In this document: positions 1 through 9,529 of the stretch, piece by piece
How positions within the stretch are numbered: the stretch's first letter is position 1
Layout: each line of letters opens with the position of its first letter
From: Nitrospina sp.
Lineage (GTDB): Bacteria; Nitrospinota; Nitrospinia; Nitrospinales; JACRGP01
Reading direction: 5' to 3'
Length of the DNA: 64,000 nt
NCBI GenBank assembly: GCA_024648695.1
Contig: JACAVV010000010.1
Location: forward strand, 62,001-126,000
Translations under genes and position numbers: made by a program
Notes under the pieces: generated by a model
The model's input: the letters and a program-made list of their open reading frames with translations, nothing else
What the model was told of the DNA's origin: nothing
The model's database searches: none

Positions 1-106
1 TCACCGTGTTATCAATTCCTTCCCAGGCATTGAGTAGGCGGCAGATTTGCTCGTCAGTCATAAGATTTTGAAAGTTTTCCAAAGCAGATTCAAGGTTTTT
101 AGTCAT
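1..106 (-). CDS. N-terminus of a small hypothetical protein, runs off the window (MTKNLESALENFQNLMTDEQICRLLNAWEGIDNTV...)
   Basis: Open minus-strand frame from ATG at 106 with GGAGG just upstream; no stop before the window edge. Confidence 0.5.
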   Translation of the reverse strand, partial: MTKNLESALENFQNLMTDEQICRLLNAWEGIDNTV

Positions 107-317
107 GGTTTCCTCCGACCCGGGTTCCATCCGGATCGGATGAGCCGGACGGTTACAACCTACGGATTGCCGAAGGCGCAGAGGTTTTAGGCACATAGCC
201 CTGGACATAGCACTGCCATCCGGCCCTGAAGACCGTGGACTTTCAATTCAGGGTTTTAGCAAGGAAACCATAGACACTATTTTCAAGAATGAAAAGAGCC
301 GAACCTGGATTTTTTGC

Positions 318-1226
318 TTAAGCCGCTTCTCCATGGAATCTTTTACGATATTCTTTTATAAGCGGCTGGGCCGATTTTGGAATAAACTCGGTGAAAAGTT
401 CATCCTGTTTTTCATTCAAATAGAAATCATAGGGATCAATGCCGTTTATGGAACCTAGATTAGGTTCATGTACAAAATACCCCAGAAGCCTTAGCAAGTT
501 TTCCGGCATATCTCTTAATTCTTCCTTGCTATACGCCAAATAACTGTTCTCGGCCTGCCTAAGCCAGCCCAGGCAATAACTGATTACGGCCCCACAGCGT
601 CTTTCATTAGTTTTATTGGCCCCGCCGCAATGAAAAAGAGAACCCAGGTAAATCAATACGGAGCCTTTATTCATAACGCCCTGTGTCACCATATGAGGCG
701 GTAAGTCTTCGCATTCCAGGTTGAGAGATTGACTCCGAGGCCACTTGTGGCTCCCCGGTACAACCACCGTAGCCCCGTTTTCTTTTGTGAAGTCATTTAT
801 TGCCCACATGCAATTTATCATGGCTTCATAACCGGGATGCAAGAAGGGAAACATCGGGTCGTCCTGATGCATGATTTGTTTCTTTTCCTGCGGTCCGATA
901 GATATGGCCTGTGTGAGATTAATCTGGTACTGGGAGCAGGCTTTCAATAGAAAATGATCCATCACTTCTAGGATATTTGGAATAATCGCCATTTTTTGAA
1001 AAACTTTGGATTTTGTGAACAGAGTTCCTAATCGCTTCGTTTCGTACCCGTAAAAATCCCCTTGGCAATCGGGTATGGCGTCTAAATGCGGCCCGATATC
1101 ATCTTGAAGCCGTTTGAGTTCCACGTCAGATAAAGCATTTTCCAATACCACACATCCGTCCTGTTCCAAAATCTCAATTATGGTTGCAGAGTTTTCATTT
1201 GAGGGTACTTTTCTTACCTCAGCCAT
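318..1226 (-). CDS. Phytanoyl-CoA dioxygenase (PhyH)-like Fe(II)/2-oxoglutarate dioxygenase
   Basis: HQD motif (MHQDDPMFPFLHPGYEAMINCMWAINDFTKENGATVVVPGSHKW) and distal H (SLFHCGGANKT); start set to MAEVRKV, preceded by GGAG, rather than the longer ORF start. Confidence 0.85.
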   Translation of the reverse strand: MAEVRKVPSNENSATIIEILEQDGCVVLENALSDVELKRLQDDIGPHLDAIPDCQGDFYGYETKRLGTLFTKSKVFQKMAIIPNILEVMDHFLLKACSQYQINLTQAISIGPQEKKQIMHQDDPMFPFLHPGYEAMINCMWAINDFTKENGATVVVPGSHKWPRSQSLNLECEDLPPHMVTQGVMNKGSVLIYLGSLFHCGGANKTNERRCGAVISYCLGWLRQAENSYLAYSKEELRDMPENLLRLLGYFVHEPNLGSINGIDPYDFYLNEKQDELFTEFIPKSAQPLIKEYRKRFHGEAA

Positions 1227-1483
1227 TTGGTGCTCTCCTCCGTTTTTCCATTGTCCAACGCGTTTAAACTTTCCAGAGCCTTTTCCAGAAAATAGGTCGT
1301 GTATTCCCAATGATGATCGGCGCTAAATATAATCAAGGCTTTCAAGTGTCCGTTCATAGCGATGGCTTTTTGCTCCGAACGGTTCAGGTCGGTTAGCATA
1401 TCTTGAAAACACCCTTCAACCCCCCGGTCCGGGAAAGGGATAACATCGCAGTTGTGGAGGTCATTATCCTCAGGCATATGCAA
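1214..1483 (-). CDS. Hypothetical 89 aa protein between luxI and the dioxygenase gene
   Basis: Overlaps the 3' end of luxI and the 5' end of the dioxygenase gene, as expected for translational coupling. Confidence 0.6.
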   Translation of the reverse strand: MHMPEDNDLHNCDVIPFPDRGVEGCFQDMLTDLNRSEQKAIAMNGHLKALIIFSADHHWEYTTYFLEKALESLNALDNGKTEESTKWLR

Positions 1484-2156
1484 CCGCCTTTCCTTGAGGA
1501 ATTGTAGTCCCGCCCACTCTGTTAAACAGAATCGGAGGCAAATCCTTTTCAGTAATTCCGCAGGTGACTCCAGTTATATCCTGTATCCGGTTCAGGGATT
1601 GGTGATCCATTGGAAACCGAACCGCAAGACCGGGTTTGCCATCAACCAAGACCTCATCGGATTCACGATCCGGTATAAATCCCACTCTCTTGATAGAACG
1701 TCCCACCGGCTTGTGATACATAGTGTAAGTGAATGGAATGCGAGCCAAAAGGCAGGTTTCGTATAAAGCTGTGATAAGTTGAGCCGTTATTCGATTTACA
1801 TTTTTGATGCTAGTTTTGTTTTCCTCTTCGTAACTGTAAACCCCGAACCGGCTGAGTTCCCATATATCGGGACTGGCCGGAAGGGGAAAATTTTTTAGAA
1901 AATCGGGCCAAACATCACGAATCATGGAAGGACCATCCGTAGGAGTTAACCGCCAAACACCTGCAATTCGATCTTTATCATCCCGAACTAATATGTAAAC
2001 TGCTTCCGGCACATCGAACTGGTCTATCTCAAGACCGTCTTTGCTTATCTCAACATCCCAACGCATGCGATCTTTGAAGATAAGCTTTCGAACGCGATGC
2101 ATTTCCTGCAAAGCTCCGATTTTTCCTGATTGCCCCGCTTGAATAATCTCGATCAT
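1470..2156 (-). CDS. luxI: LuxI-family acyl-homoserine-lactone synthase
   Basis: LuxI invariant positions visible: RKLIFKDRMRWDV (R,F,W), DQFDVPEAVYILV (D,D), GVWRL (R), WELSRFGV (E,R); start at MIEIIQAG. Confidence 0.92.
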   Translation of the reverse strand: MIEIIQAGQSGKIGALQEMHRVRKLIFKDRMRWDVEISKDGLEIDQFDVPEAVYILVRDDKDRIAGVWRLTPTDGPSMIRDVWPDFLKNFPLPASPDIWELSRFGVYSYEEENKTSIKNVNRITAQLITALYETCLLARIPFTYTMYHKPVGRSIKRVGFIPDRESDEVLVDGKPGLAVRFPMDHQSLNRIQDITGVTCGITEKDLPPILFNRVGGTTIPQGKAVAYA

Positions 2157-2211
2157 GATACCCCATCCGTTTAAGGAAAAGGGCATTGTGAAGAATTAAG
2201 GGATGGTTTTT

Positions 2212-2231
2212 TATTCCACTATCGTGGAATA
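2212..2231. promoter_or_regulatory. lux-box-like 20 bp inverted repeat TATTCCAC-TATC-GTGGAATA
   Basis: Perfect 8 bp arms with 4 bp centre, 55 bp upstream of the luxI ATG, in the luxR-luxI intergenic region. Confidence 0.75.
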
Positions 2232-2327
2232 TTATTGTTGATAGAGTATGTTCTAATGAAAAGTTTTGTATGAATTGAATCCGCAGGGGAATTTTTGCCT
2301 TTGAACGACAATCTCAATTAAATATAG

Positions 2328-3071
2328 CTAAGGAAGAATTAAGCCATACACAATCCCTTTAGATATGGCATGGCGGCTGTTGGAAACGCCCAGCCGAACA
2401 AATATATTGTTCATATGTTTTTTTACCGTATCTTCCTGAATACTCAAAATAGTGCTTATTTCCCAATAAGTCTTGCCTCGAGCAACCCATTTTAATATTT
2501 CCGTCTCACGGGACGAGAGTCGAAATTGTTTTTCAACTTCGCTCATTCCCAGGGAAGCTATTTTTTCATGTGCATAAGCCGCCAAAAGATGGAGCTCATG
2601 GCGATGATAATTGAATAAATCATCAAACTCTTTTTCGCTGATATTGCTGGCAACAGATAACGTCGCTTTCATTGAATGGGGGCCGTGGATGGGAATGCTT
2701 CCACCGGATCGCAAACCTACAGAGGAACTGTCATCAAATAGTACCTTTTGCATGCGCGTGATGGTAAGTTCTTTGCTAATATCAGACCACTTGAAGGGTG
2801 TGTTTTTCTCATTGGAGAACCTGCCTACCATATCGTGACATTGAAAATCATTGGCCACATAATGGTCCAGGAACTTTTGCGGATAAGTCGACAGAATAAT
2901 AGGTTCTTTAGCTTCCTGCTTATGCCACCGGAGCCAATAGGCCATTTTTTCAAAACCAAGCCTTTTGACCTGTTTTTGTAAAACCCGGATAATATGATCA
3001 ATGTCCTCCGCATCCCCAAGAGCGGAAATATAGCGATCCAATTCTTCAAATGACATCCTGTCCTTGGGCAT
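2328..3071 (-). CDS. luxR: LuxR-family autoinducer-binding transcriptional regulator
   Basis: C-terminal LuxR HTH (LSSRETEILKWVARGKTYWEISTILSIQEDTVKKHMNNIFVRLGVSNSRHAI) and an N-terminal autoinducer-binding-like region; start is either MPKDRM (3071) or MSFEEL (3056, better Shine-Dalgarno). Confidence 0.9.
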   Translation of the reverse strand: MPKDRMSFEELDRYISALGDAEDIDHIIRVLQKQVKRLGFEKMAYWLRWHKQEAKEPIILSTYPQKFLDHYVANDFQCHDMVGRFSNEKNTPFKWSDISKELTITRMQKVLFDDSSSVGLRSGGSIPIHGPHSMKATLSVASNISEKEFDDLFNYHRHELHLLAAYAHEKIASLGMSEVEKQFRLSSRETEILKWVARGKTYWEISTILSIQEDTVKKHMNNIFVRLGVSNSRHAISKGIVYGLILP

Positions 3072-3210
3072 TCTATTTCTGCGAAGATTGAAAAAAAACA
3101 ACACAGAAACACACTTCAGTATGTTTATACTTAAAGATATCTTCGCAAATGGCAAGATGCAGGAGTTCTAATAGTTCCAAAAATTATGTTTAAAGTTTTT
3201 TAAATGACCT

Positions 3211-4503
3211 ATGGCCAAAACCAAGAAAACTCAAAATTGTACCAACTTTTCTCCCAAACAGATCAAACAGCTTAGAAATGGACTTAGAAAATATCGTAAA
3301 AAGCATGATTATTCTTGGATGCAAGTAACTTATGAACTTATTTCTTCAGAATCAAATGACTACTCCCGTCCAATTATCGCCTTAAAAAAGGGCGACAAGG
3401 AAGATAAATACTGGCCAATCAAGGAAAAAATGATTAGCCGGTTTGCGGGCAAAGAAGAGAGAAAAATTCGAGACTACAAAATCTCCCATGCCATTCGAGC
3501 CTTTCTAATTGAAAACGGCATTTGGAAACCCCGCTATGATGATGCAAAAGAGATGCGTTTTAATGAAGCCATAGAACTATCTGAATATTTCCTGAATCCA
3601 GAGAGTACTTATCCATCCTTAATGACCATTGATTTAACAGGTAACTTCGAAATTATTGAGGAAAACATTTGCTCTAATTTTGAAAGGTCTTTGTCATTAG
3701 AGTTATTCGAAGAAGCTCATTTTTATGAAGTTGAGGAACGTTTGACCATTCCCACAGAAGGCAAACCCCGAAAAGTTCACAAACAAGGCTGGGCCAATAT
3801 AACTTCCTTCAATAAGATTTTAGTATTTTTGGAAGATCAGGTTAATAAAAGACAGGAATTATATGTCGGGCAATCCTTAAAATTCTTCAAGGATGGTTCA
3901 ATAGAAATTCAATTGGCTCCCTTAACCTCAATGGCTGTTTCGGATAAGACCGGAAATATCATTCCTCTAAAAAGTTTCAAGGAAAGACGTTCTTCTGAGC
4001 CTATTATCTATTTCAAAGAGTTTGTAGAGGAACAGGAAGATTTGACGCTCCGAGGATTGCCAGCTATTGATTGGGCTGAATTTATTGTTGAAGCCGAAGA
4101 AGACAAAGAAATGGCAAAAGAAAATTTACCGGGCCAATATTTGATGGGATGCGTCAAGGGCGACCTTGAAGCCGTCCGGGAGGCAGTAAAAAAGGGCGTC
4201 AAAATAAATTGTCGCACGAAGGGGACCAACGAACATGCTCTACATATTGCCGCCGGTGAACGTCATCGTCATGTGGTGCAATATCTGGCTACTCTTAAAG
4301 GTATAAATTTTCTAGCAAAAGACTATGAAGGCGAACTTCCCTCAACCGTTGCTACGGTACGTGGAGACGATCCCGAATTGGGAGATTTTCTGACTGACCT
4401 TGAAATGCAACAAGCGCAAAGTCAAAACAGAGATTACTTTGATGTCTTTATGAACCGGGAAAAACCCAATTCTGAAGACCCTGAACTCTCAATCGTAAAA
4501 TGA
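3211..4503 (+). CDS. Hypothetical protein with C-terminal ankyrin-like repeats
   Basis: LMGCVKGDLEAVREAVKKGVKINCRTKGTNEHALHIAAGERHRHVVQYLATLKGINFLAKDYEGELPSTVA; N-terminal ~270 aa without a recognised domain; ATGA overlap with the next gene. Confidence 0.7.
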   Translation: MAKTKKTQNCTNFSPKQIKQLRNGLRKYRKKHDYSWMQVTYELISSESNDYSRPIIALKKGDKEDKYWPIKEKMISRFAGKEERKIRDYKISHAIRAFLIENGIWKPRYDDAKEMRFNEAIELSEYFLNPESTYPSLMTIDLTGNFEIIEENICSNFERSLSLELFEEAHFYEVEERLTIPTEGKPRKVHKQGWANITSFNKILVFLEDQVNKRQELYVGQSLKFFKDGSIEIQLAPLTSMAVSDKTGNIIPLKSFKERRSSEPIIYFKEFVEEQEDLTLRGLPAIDWAEFIVEAEEDKEMAKENLPGQYLMGCVKGDLEAVREAVKKGVKINCRTKGTNEHALHIAAGERHRHVVQYLATLKGINFLAKDYEGELPSTVATVRGDDPELGDFLTDLEMQQAQSQNRDYFDVFMNREKPNSEDPELSIVK

Positions 4504-7352
4504 ACGAGGTAACATTTCTCCATACACACTTAAACCAACTGTGCGTGGAGCGAAGATTTGAGGAAGCGGCCAGTCTGGCATTATACCTCACCAGCCTTTT
4601 TGAAAACGGCGATCACAGTCAATTCACTTACATCTATAAATACACCGATTATTTAGCAGAGATTTTAAGGCACTGGGGAAAGTATCGCTCGTCTTTAGCC
4701 ATTAACCATCAAATGTTATGGGTATGTAACCAAACCTTATCCTCCTATTCCCTTCCAACGGCATCGGCCTTTCAAAAAATTGGAAACATTCACCTGACAA
4801 CTGGAAATTATTCACGGGCTTGCCATGCCTTTAAACGCAGTATAGCCATCAAAAGAAAACTTTTAAAAAAGGATCATCCTGAATTCGCCGTTCCTTTAAA
4901 TAATCTTGCCGAGGTTTATCGAAGAACAGGTCTTCTTGAAAAGTCTCTCCACTTGCATAAGGAATCCATGAGGATTCGTATTCATAGTTTTGGGAAAGAA
5001 CATGCAGAAACCGGGGCGTCTCTTAATAATTTTGCGGCCACTTATCAGGCTATGGGGAAATTCAAAAAGGCTGTTTCTGCTTATAAGAAATCCCTTGAAA
5101 TCAGAAGGAAACATTTGGGGGAAGCTCATCCGGACGTAGCACAATCCTTTAATAATCTGGCCAGTGTTTATCATTTTATGGGTGTTTATGATACGGCTTT
5201 ACCGCTTTATCAAAGCGCTTTGATCGTATTGACAAATTGTCATCAATTTCCCCAAGCGTTAATGGCATCTGTCCTGAACAATATAGGCAGTTTGTATCAA
5301 GCAAAAGAGAAATGGGATGAAGCGGAACAGCATTATTTGAAAGCGTTATCGATCAGAGAAGCTATTTATAAAGATAAGCACCCTGATGTAGCAAACTCTC
5401 TCAATAATATTGGAGGGTTGTTCAAGAAAAAGGGAGAGTATCAGAAAGCAGAGTCCTATTATTTTAAAGCTTTGGATATTCGAAGAAACGTTTTTAAGCA
5501 GAACCATCCCGATATTGGTACTACTTGTAATAATATCGCAGGAATCTATCAAGCCAGAGGACTACCGGATAAAGCTTTGCCCTTTTATAGAGAGGCGCTG
5601 GCAATCACCCAAGCTACTTTAGGAAACGACCATCAAGCCGCAGGTAACATCCTAAACAATATGGCCAGCATCCATCAGGCTCTTGGCGATCCGGATCAAG
5701 CGCTTGGCGCTTCTGAGGAAGCCAATTTTATTCAGGATCAATATATTCATAACATTTTTCATGCCAATGTGGCCGAAAAGCAAAAGCTGGATTGTTTCAG
5801 GTCTTTATCACTTTATCTGGACGCATATCTTTCTCTTGTTATCAGGAATTTCAAAAAAGACCCAGCCGCTTTAAAAAATGCTTTCGAATTGGTATTAAAT
5901 CGTAAAGGTTTGATTCTGGATATTCACTCCAAAGCTGGAAAAGCAATCCGATCAAAGCTAACCCCAAAAATCCGCAAAATTTGGGATGAACGTCTTGAGG
6001 CTTTAAGCCAACTTTCTGCCTTGTTAATCGGCTCACCGTCAGATTTCGGAATGAACTCTATAATGTACCAAACACGAAAGTCAGCCCTTCAGGGCCGATT
6101 GGTGGAACTGGAGGAAAGGCTGATTAAAACTGGCATTGTAGGTTATAAGGATTTAAGGCCCAACAAAGTAACTTTAGAAAACCTTTCTAATAATCTCAAT
6201 CCTGGCTCCCTACTTTTAGAGTTTATCAAAATCCGAGACTATGATTTTAAAGGTTCCTGGTTAAACCCGGAATCCCGATATTTGGTTTTCTCACTAAATT
6301 CTAAGGGAGACTTGAATCTCATTGATTTGGGATCGGCTGAGGCCATGGAACAACTCACATCAAAAGCCCTTACCTCCATTCAAAGGGAAAGAAATTCCAA
6401 AGAATCTACAAGTAAACGGTCTCTGGCTAAAGGTTCATTTCAAGCACTTTTCAAACTATATGAAAAGATATGGAAGCCTGTTGAAGAAAAAGTAAAAGAT
6501 GTAGATCAAATTTTTATCAGCCCGGACGGTGCATTGAACCTCTTACCCTTTCCGGCTCTTTTTGACGACAAGGGAATTCCTTTGATTGAAAGGTCTGCGA
6601 TAAGCTATTTAAGCTTTGGCAGAGAACTTGCCGCTTCCCCTGAAAAAGAAAACTCTACCGATACCGACTTGACAATAATCGCAAACCCCGATTTTGGAAA
6701 ATTCCTGGATCAAGAAAAAGACTTTAGACCATTGCAGGGAACCAAAAAGGAAAGCACTGATATTCAAAACATTCTTTCATCCAAGTACCCAAAACAAACG
6801 GTTTGGGAAGAAAAAGATGCCACCAAGTCTAACTTTATCCACGCGAAGGCTTCGAAAATCATTCACATTGCCACCCATGGTTTCTTTTTAAAAAACCTGC
6901 CCGAAAATGATCCTTTCGAAAACCCATTATCCCGGTCCGGCCTGGTATTTGCTGGTGCAAACGCCCTCTCGTCAAATACCGCCAAAGCCTCTAAATTAAC
7001 TGCATTGGAAATCACCGGGCTGGATTTGTCTCAAACGGATTTAGCTGTCTTATCGGCCTGTTCTACAGGGTTCGGTAGTTTTCAAAATGGTGAGGGCGTT
7101 ATGGGATTACGCAGGGCTTTCAAGCTGGCCGGTGTAAATACCTTGATGATGAGCTTATGGACCATTTCTGACACGGAAACGCCTACTCTAATCCATTCCT
7201 TTTATAAAAACTATCTAACCTTGATACCAGCCGAAGCACTTCGGCAAGCACAATTGGATACGATTGAATATTTGAAAGACAATTACGGTTATGCTGCAGT
7301 TAGTCTTTGGGCCCCTTTCATTATTCAAGGGGCTAACGCTTTCAGAAAATAA
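4500..7352 (+). CDS. TPR-CHAT protein: tetratricopeptide repeats plus C-terminal caspase-like CHAT protease domain
   Basis: Kinesin-light-chain-type TPRs (e.g. HPDVANSLNNIGGLFKKKGEYQKAESYYFKALDIRR) and CHAT dyad HIATHGFF ... LSACSTGFG. Confidence 0.9.
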   Translation: MNEVTFLHTHLNQLCVERRFEEAASLALYLTSLFENGDHSQFTYIYKYTDYLAEILRHWGKYRSSLAINHQMLWVCNQTLSSYSLPTASAFQKIGNIHLTTGNYSRACHAFKRSIAIKRKLLKKDHPEFAVPLNNLAEVYRRTGLLEKSLHLHKESMRIRIHSFGKEHAETGASLNNFAATYQAMGKFKKAVSAYKKSLEIRRKHLGEAHPDVAQSFNNLASVYHFMGVYDTALPLYQSALIVLTNCHQFPQALMASVLNNIGSLYQAKEKWDEAEQHYLKALSIREAIYKDKHPDVANSLNNIGGLFKKKGEYQKAESYYFKALDIRRNVFKQNHPDIGTTCNNIAGIYQARGLPDKALPFYREALAITQATLGNDHQAAGNILNNMASIHQALGDPDQALGASEEANFIQDQYIHNIFHANVAEKQKLDCFRSLSLYLDAYLSLVIRNFKKDPAALKNAFELVLNRKGLILDIHSKAGKAIRSKLTPKIRKIWDERLEALSQLSALLIGSPSDFGMNSIMYQTRKSALQGRLVELEERLIKTGIVGYKDLRPNKVTLENLSNNLNPGSLLLEFIKIRDYDFKGSWLNPESRYLVFSLNSKGDLNLIDLGSAEAMEQLTSKALTSIQRERNSKESTSKRSLAKGSFQALFKLYEKIWKPVEEKVKDVDQIFISPDGALNLLPFPALFDDKGIPLIERSAISYLSFGRELAASPEKENSTDTDLTIIANPDFGKFLDQEKDFRPLQGTKKESTDIQNILSSKYPKQTVWEEKDATKSNFIHAKASKIIHIATHGFFLKNLPENDPFENPLSRSGLVFAGANALSSNTAKASKLTALEITGLDLSQTDLAVLSACSTGFGSFQNGEGVMGLRRAFKLAGVNTLMMSLWTISDTETPTLIHSFYKNYLTLIPAEALRQAQLDTIEYLKDNYGYAAVSLWAPFIIQGANAFRK

Positions 7353-7528
7353 AAGAAATTTCCTTCCTTCCAGCAATTCTGCTTTTTCCTTTTCTAATAA
7401 CTACACGCTCTAGATTCCCTATCAAATAAGGCTTTTCCCTTGCACGTCCCCAAGTGGGGAACGGATGGGGAAGACTTTTCCCACCATACTTTAAAATCGA
7501 AATTGATTTTGAAATTTGTGGAGGCAGC

Positions 7529-8080
7529 ATGTCCATACCTAACCAAACCAGCAGAAGTTATCCTTCATCACTTGAAACAGAAACCCGGATTGCCTTTTGG
7601 GCGGGTTACCGGGATGGTGGCCGGTTGCATAAGGTAGATAAGTTCCTGCCCTATGGCTATGGGATGGCAGGCTTGTATACCATCTACAGGGCAACGCAAC
7701 ACCCCTACCTAGAATATTTCCTGGCGCAAGAAGCAGTTCCCATTATAGCCACCGTAATTGGCATGCGGGGATTTCTGGCATGGTGGTGCTGGCGGACCCT
7801 CACCGCTGTTTTTACTCCTTCCACAGTCATCTTTAGAAACGGCAGATTATCTGTCACGGTTGAAACCAGTGACTCCTTCGGTTTTCTAACCCAACCCAAT
7901 CAGAACAGACACATCAAGAATTCCAGGTACTTCAGCGGCACCCATTACGTACTCATGGAGCATAAAGGCCACGGATTGATTTTACTGGCTAACGTCTTTG
8001 GCGAATTACGAGCCCGGCAGATTGTGAGCAAACTGCAAGGCCTCAAAGCGCAGATGAAATCGCTCAAGCGCAAAGAATGA
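7529..8080 (+). CDS. Hypothetical protein, probably membrane associated
   Basis: ATG at 7529 preceded by GGAGG; hydrophobic stretch IIATVIGMRGFLAWWCW. Confidence 0.6.
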   Translation: MSIPNQTSRSYPSSLETETRIAFWAGYRDGGRLHKVDKFLPYGYGMAGLYTIYRATQHPYLEYFLAQEAVPIIATVIGMRGFLAWWCWRTLTAVFTPSTVIFRNGRLSVTVETSDSFGFLTQPNQNRHIKNSRYFSGTHYVLMEHKGHGLILLANVFGELRARQIVSKLQGLKAQMKSLKRKE

Positions 8081-8102
8081 TAACCCCTAACGTACAGGAG
8101 AA

Positions 8103-8804
8103 ATGCCTATGTCGGAATACATAGATGATTTTTATAAGGATTTTGATGAATCGGGGAACGGTGAGCGTGACCGTCCTGATCCCGGACAGGATAAGCCGGA
8201 AGGGAAAAACTCAGGCAACAATTCCAACAAGGGAAAAAATAAATGCAAATTCAAAATAACTCCTTTGTCGGTTGTGATGGCCTTTTGTATGGCCATCCTT
8301 TTCACTGCCCCATTCCTGGGCCATTACATGGTTTACCAACCCGTATTTCAATGGGGAAAGGATGTTTATCTCTCGGAACTGGGACTCATAGCCTGGTTTT
8401 TTAGTTTCTCTGGGCTGGAATCTATGGCTGTCAGTGACGGCGTGACCGGCATCTTAAGTTTCATGAGCGTTTTGCTCAGTGAGATGTTTTTCCATTTCCT
8501 GATGATCGAAGGCTATTTGGAGCATCGGGAATATTTCTGGAGCAATCCTACCCGCAAGCTGGAAACCTTCATGACCTTTGGGCTATATATCTGCACGCTC
8601 GTTATCGAAGGCTGGGCCATGTATTTGCGTATGGGCATGAACGCCATGATCCAGGCAGACCCCAGCAATCCTCTTTTCGATTTCAAAGTTCATGGCTACG
8701 GAGAGCTTTTTGGTTTCTCCGCCATGATTATTTTTATCAACGCAACGTTCTCTTATTTATCCATCAAGTGTTTCAGAATTTTAAAGAAGGAGATTGAACA
8801 ATGA
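8103..8804 (+). CDS. Multi-pass membrane protein of unknown function
   Basis: Charged N-terminus followed by several hydrophobic helices; overlaps next gene by 4 bp. Confidence 0.65.
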   Translation: MPMSEYIDDFYKDFDESGNGERDRPDPGQDKPEGKNSGNNSNKGKNKCKFKITPLSVVMAFCMAILFTAPFLGHYMVYQPVFQWGKDVYLSELGLIAWFFSFSGLESMAVSDGVTGILSFMSVLLSEMFFHFLMIEGYLEHREYFWSNPTRKLETFMTFGLYICTLVIEGWAMYLRMGMNAMIQADPSNPLFDFKVHGYGELFGFSAMIIFINATFSYLSIKCFRILKKEIEQ

Positions 8805-9526
8805 AAACGATTAACAAGACCTTCCTTGCCATGATGATGGCGAGCTTTTTATTCATTCCCGGCCATGGAATGGCTAAAGACAGACCTAAGGTCGCTGTTC
8901 TCATAGCATTTGACGACAGCGGCTCCTGGCAAGAGTCGAGTAAGGAGGCGGATCAAATGAAAGTAGCGTTCATCAAACAGCTCTTGAATCTGAAAAAGCG
9001 GCGCAAAACCCGCCATGCTCAGATTGATTTTATATCCACTTCCACCGGTGGTTCAGAGCTGACGCTGGAACCAATGCTTTTGGCTGAGAACTGGAATGCC
9101 ATCGAGCCTTTGATTAAAGGAAAACCAAACCGCTGCAATAATTTGGTCAAGGCGTTCCAAACCATTCGTTCTGCCATCCTGGAGTATGACCAGGAGGGAA
9201 TGGAGGAAATCTATATTTACATCTTTAGCAGTTTGATTAATCTTCCAGCCCCTTGCGACAAGAACAACCATTTATTTCTGCCGCAAAAGCCGCCGGTAGT
9301 GGATTTGGATCAAAACGGCACCAATGACCTTCAGGAAATCTTGACCCGATCTTCCAAGGTAAAAACCGTTCTCATTTATGGCGTAAAAGGTGAACAGTTC
9401 GATGGGTGGTATGAACTGCTTTTTCCTAAGCAATGGGTTCAAAAGAACCCTGAAAACATTTTCAGGATGAAAATATTCAGCAAAACCAATCTGGCTTTGC
9501 GGGATGGTTTATTCATCAGGAGGTAA
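8801..9526 (+). CDS. Secreted protein, divergent von Willebrand factor A-like
   Basis: Signal peptide (MKTINKTFLAMMMASFLFIPGHGMA) and MIDAS-like DDSGSW. Confidence 0.55.
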   Translation: MKTINKTFLAMMMASFLFIPGHGMAKDRPKVAVLIAFDDSGSWQESSKEADQMKVAFIKQLLNLKKRRKTRHAQIDFISTSTGGSELTLEPMLLAENWNAIEPLIKGKPNRCNNLVKAFQTIRSAILEYDQEGMEEIYIYIFSSLINLPAPCDKNNHLFLPQKPPVVDLDQNGTNDLQEILTRSSKVKTVLIYGVKGEQFDGWYELLFPKQWVQKNPENIFRMKIFSKTNLALRDGLFIRR

Positions 9527-9529
9527 CTC

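Noticed and set aside
3211-7352. Type III-E CRISPR (Craspase) because of the TPR-CHAT protein
   Set aside because: No CRISPR repeats, gRAMP or other cas genes were seen anywhere in the window.
7466-7481. TCCCCA-AG-TGGGGA dyad between the CHAT gene and the next ORF
   Set aside because: Short 6 bp arms with no T-run or conserved spacing; could occur by chance.
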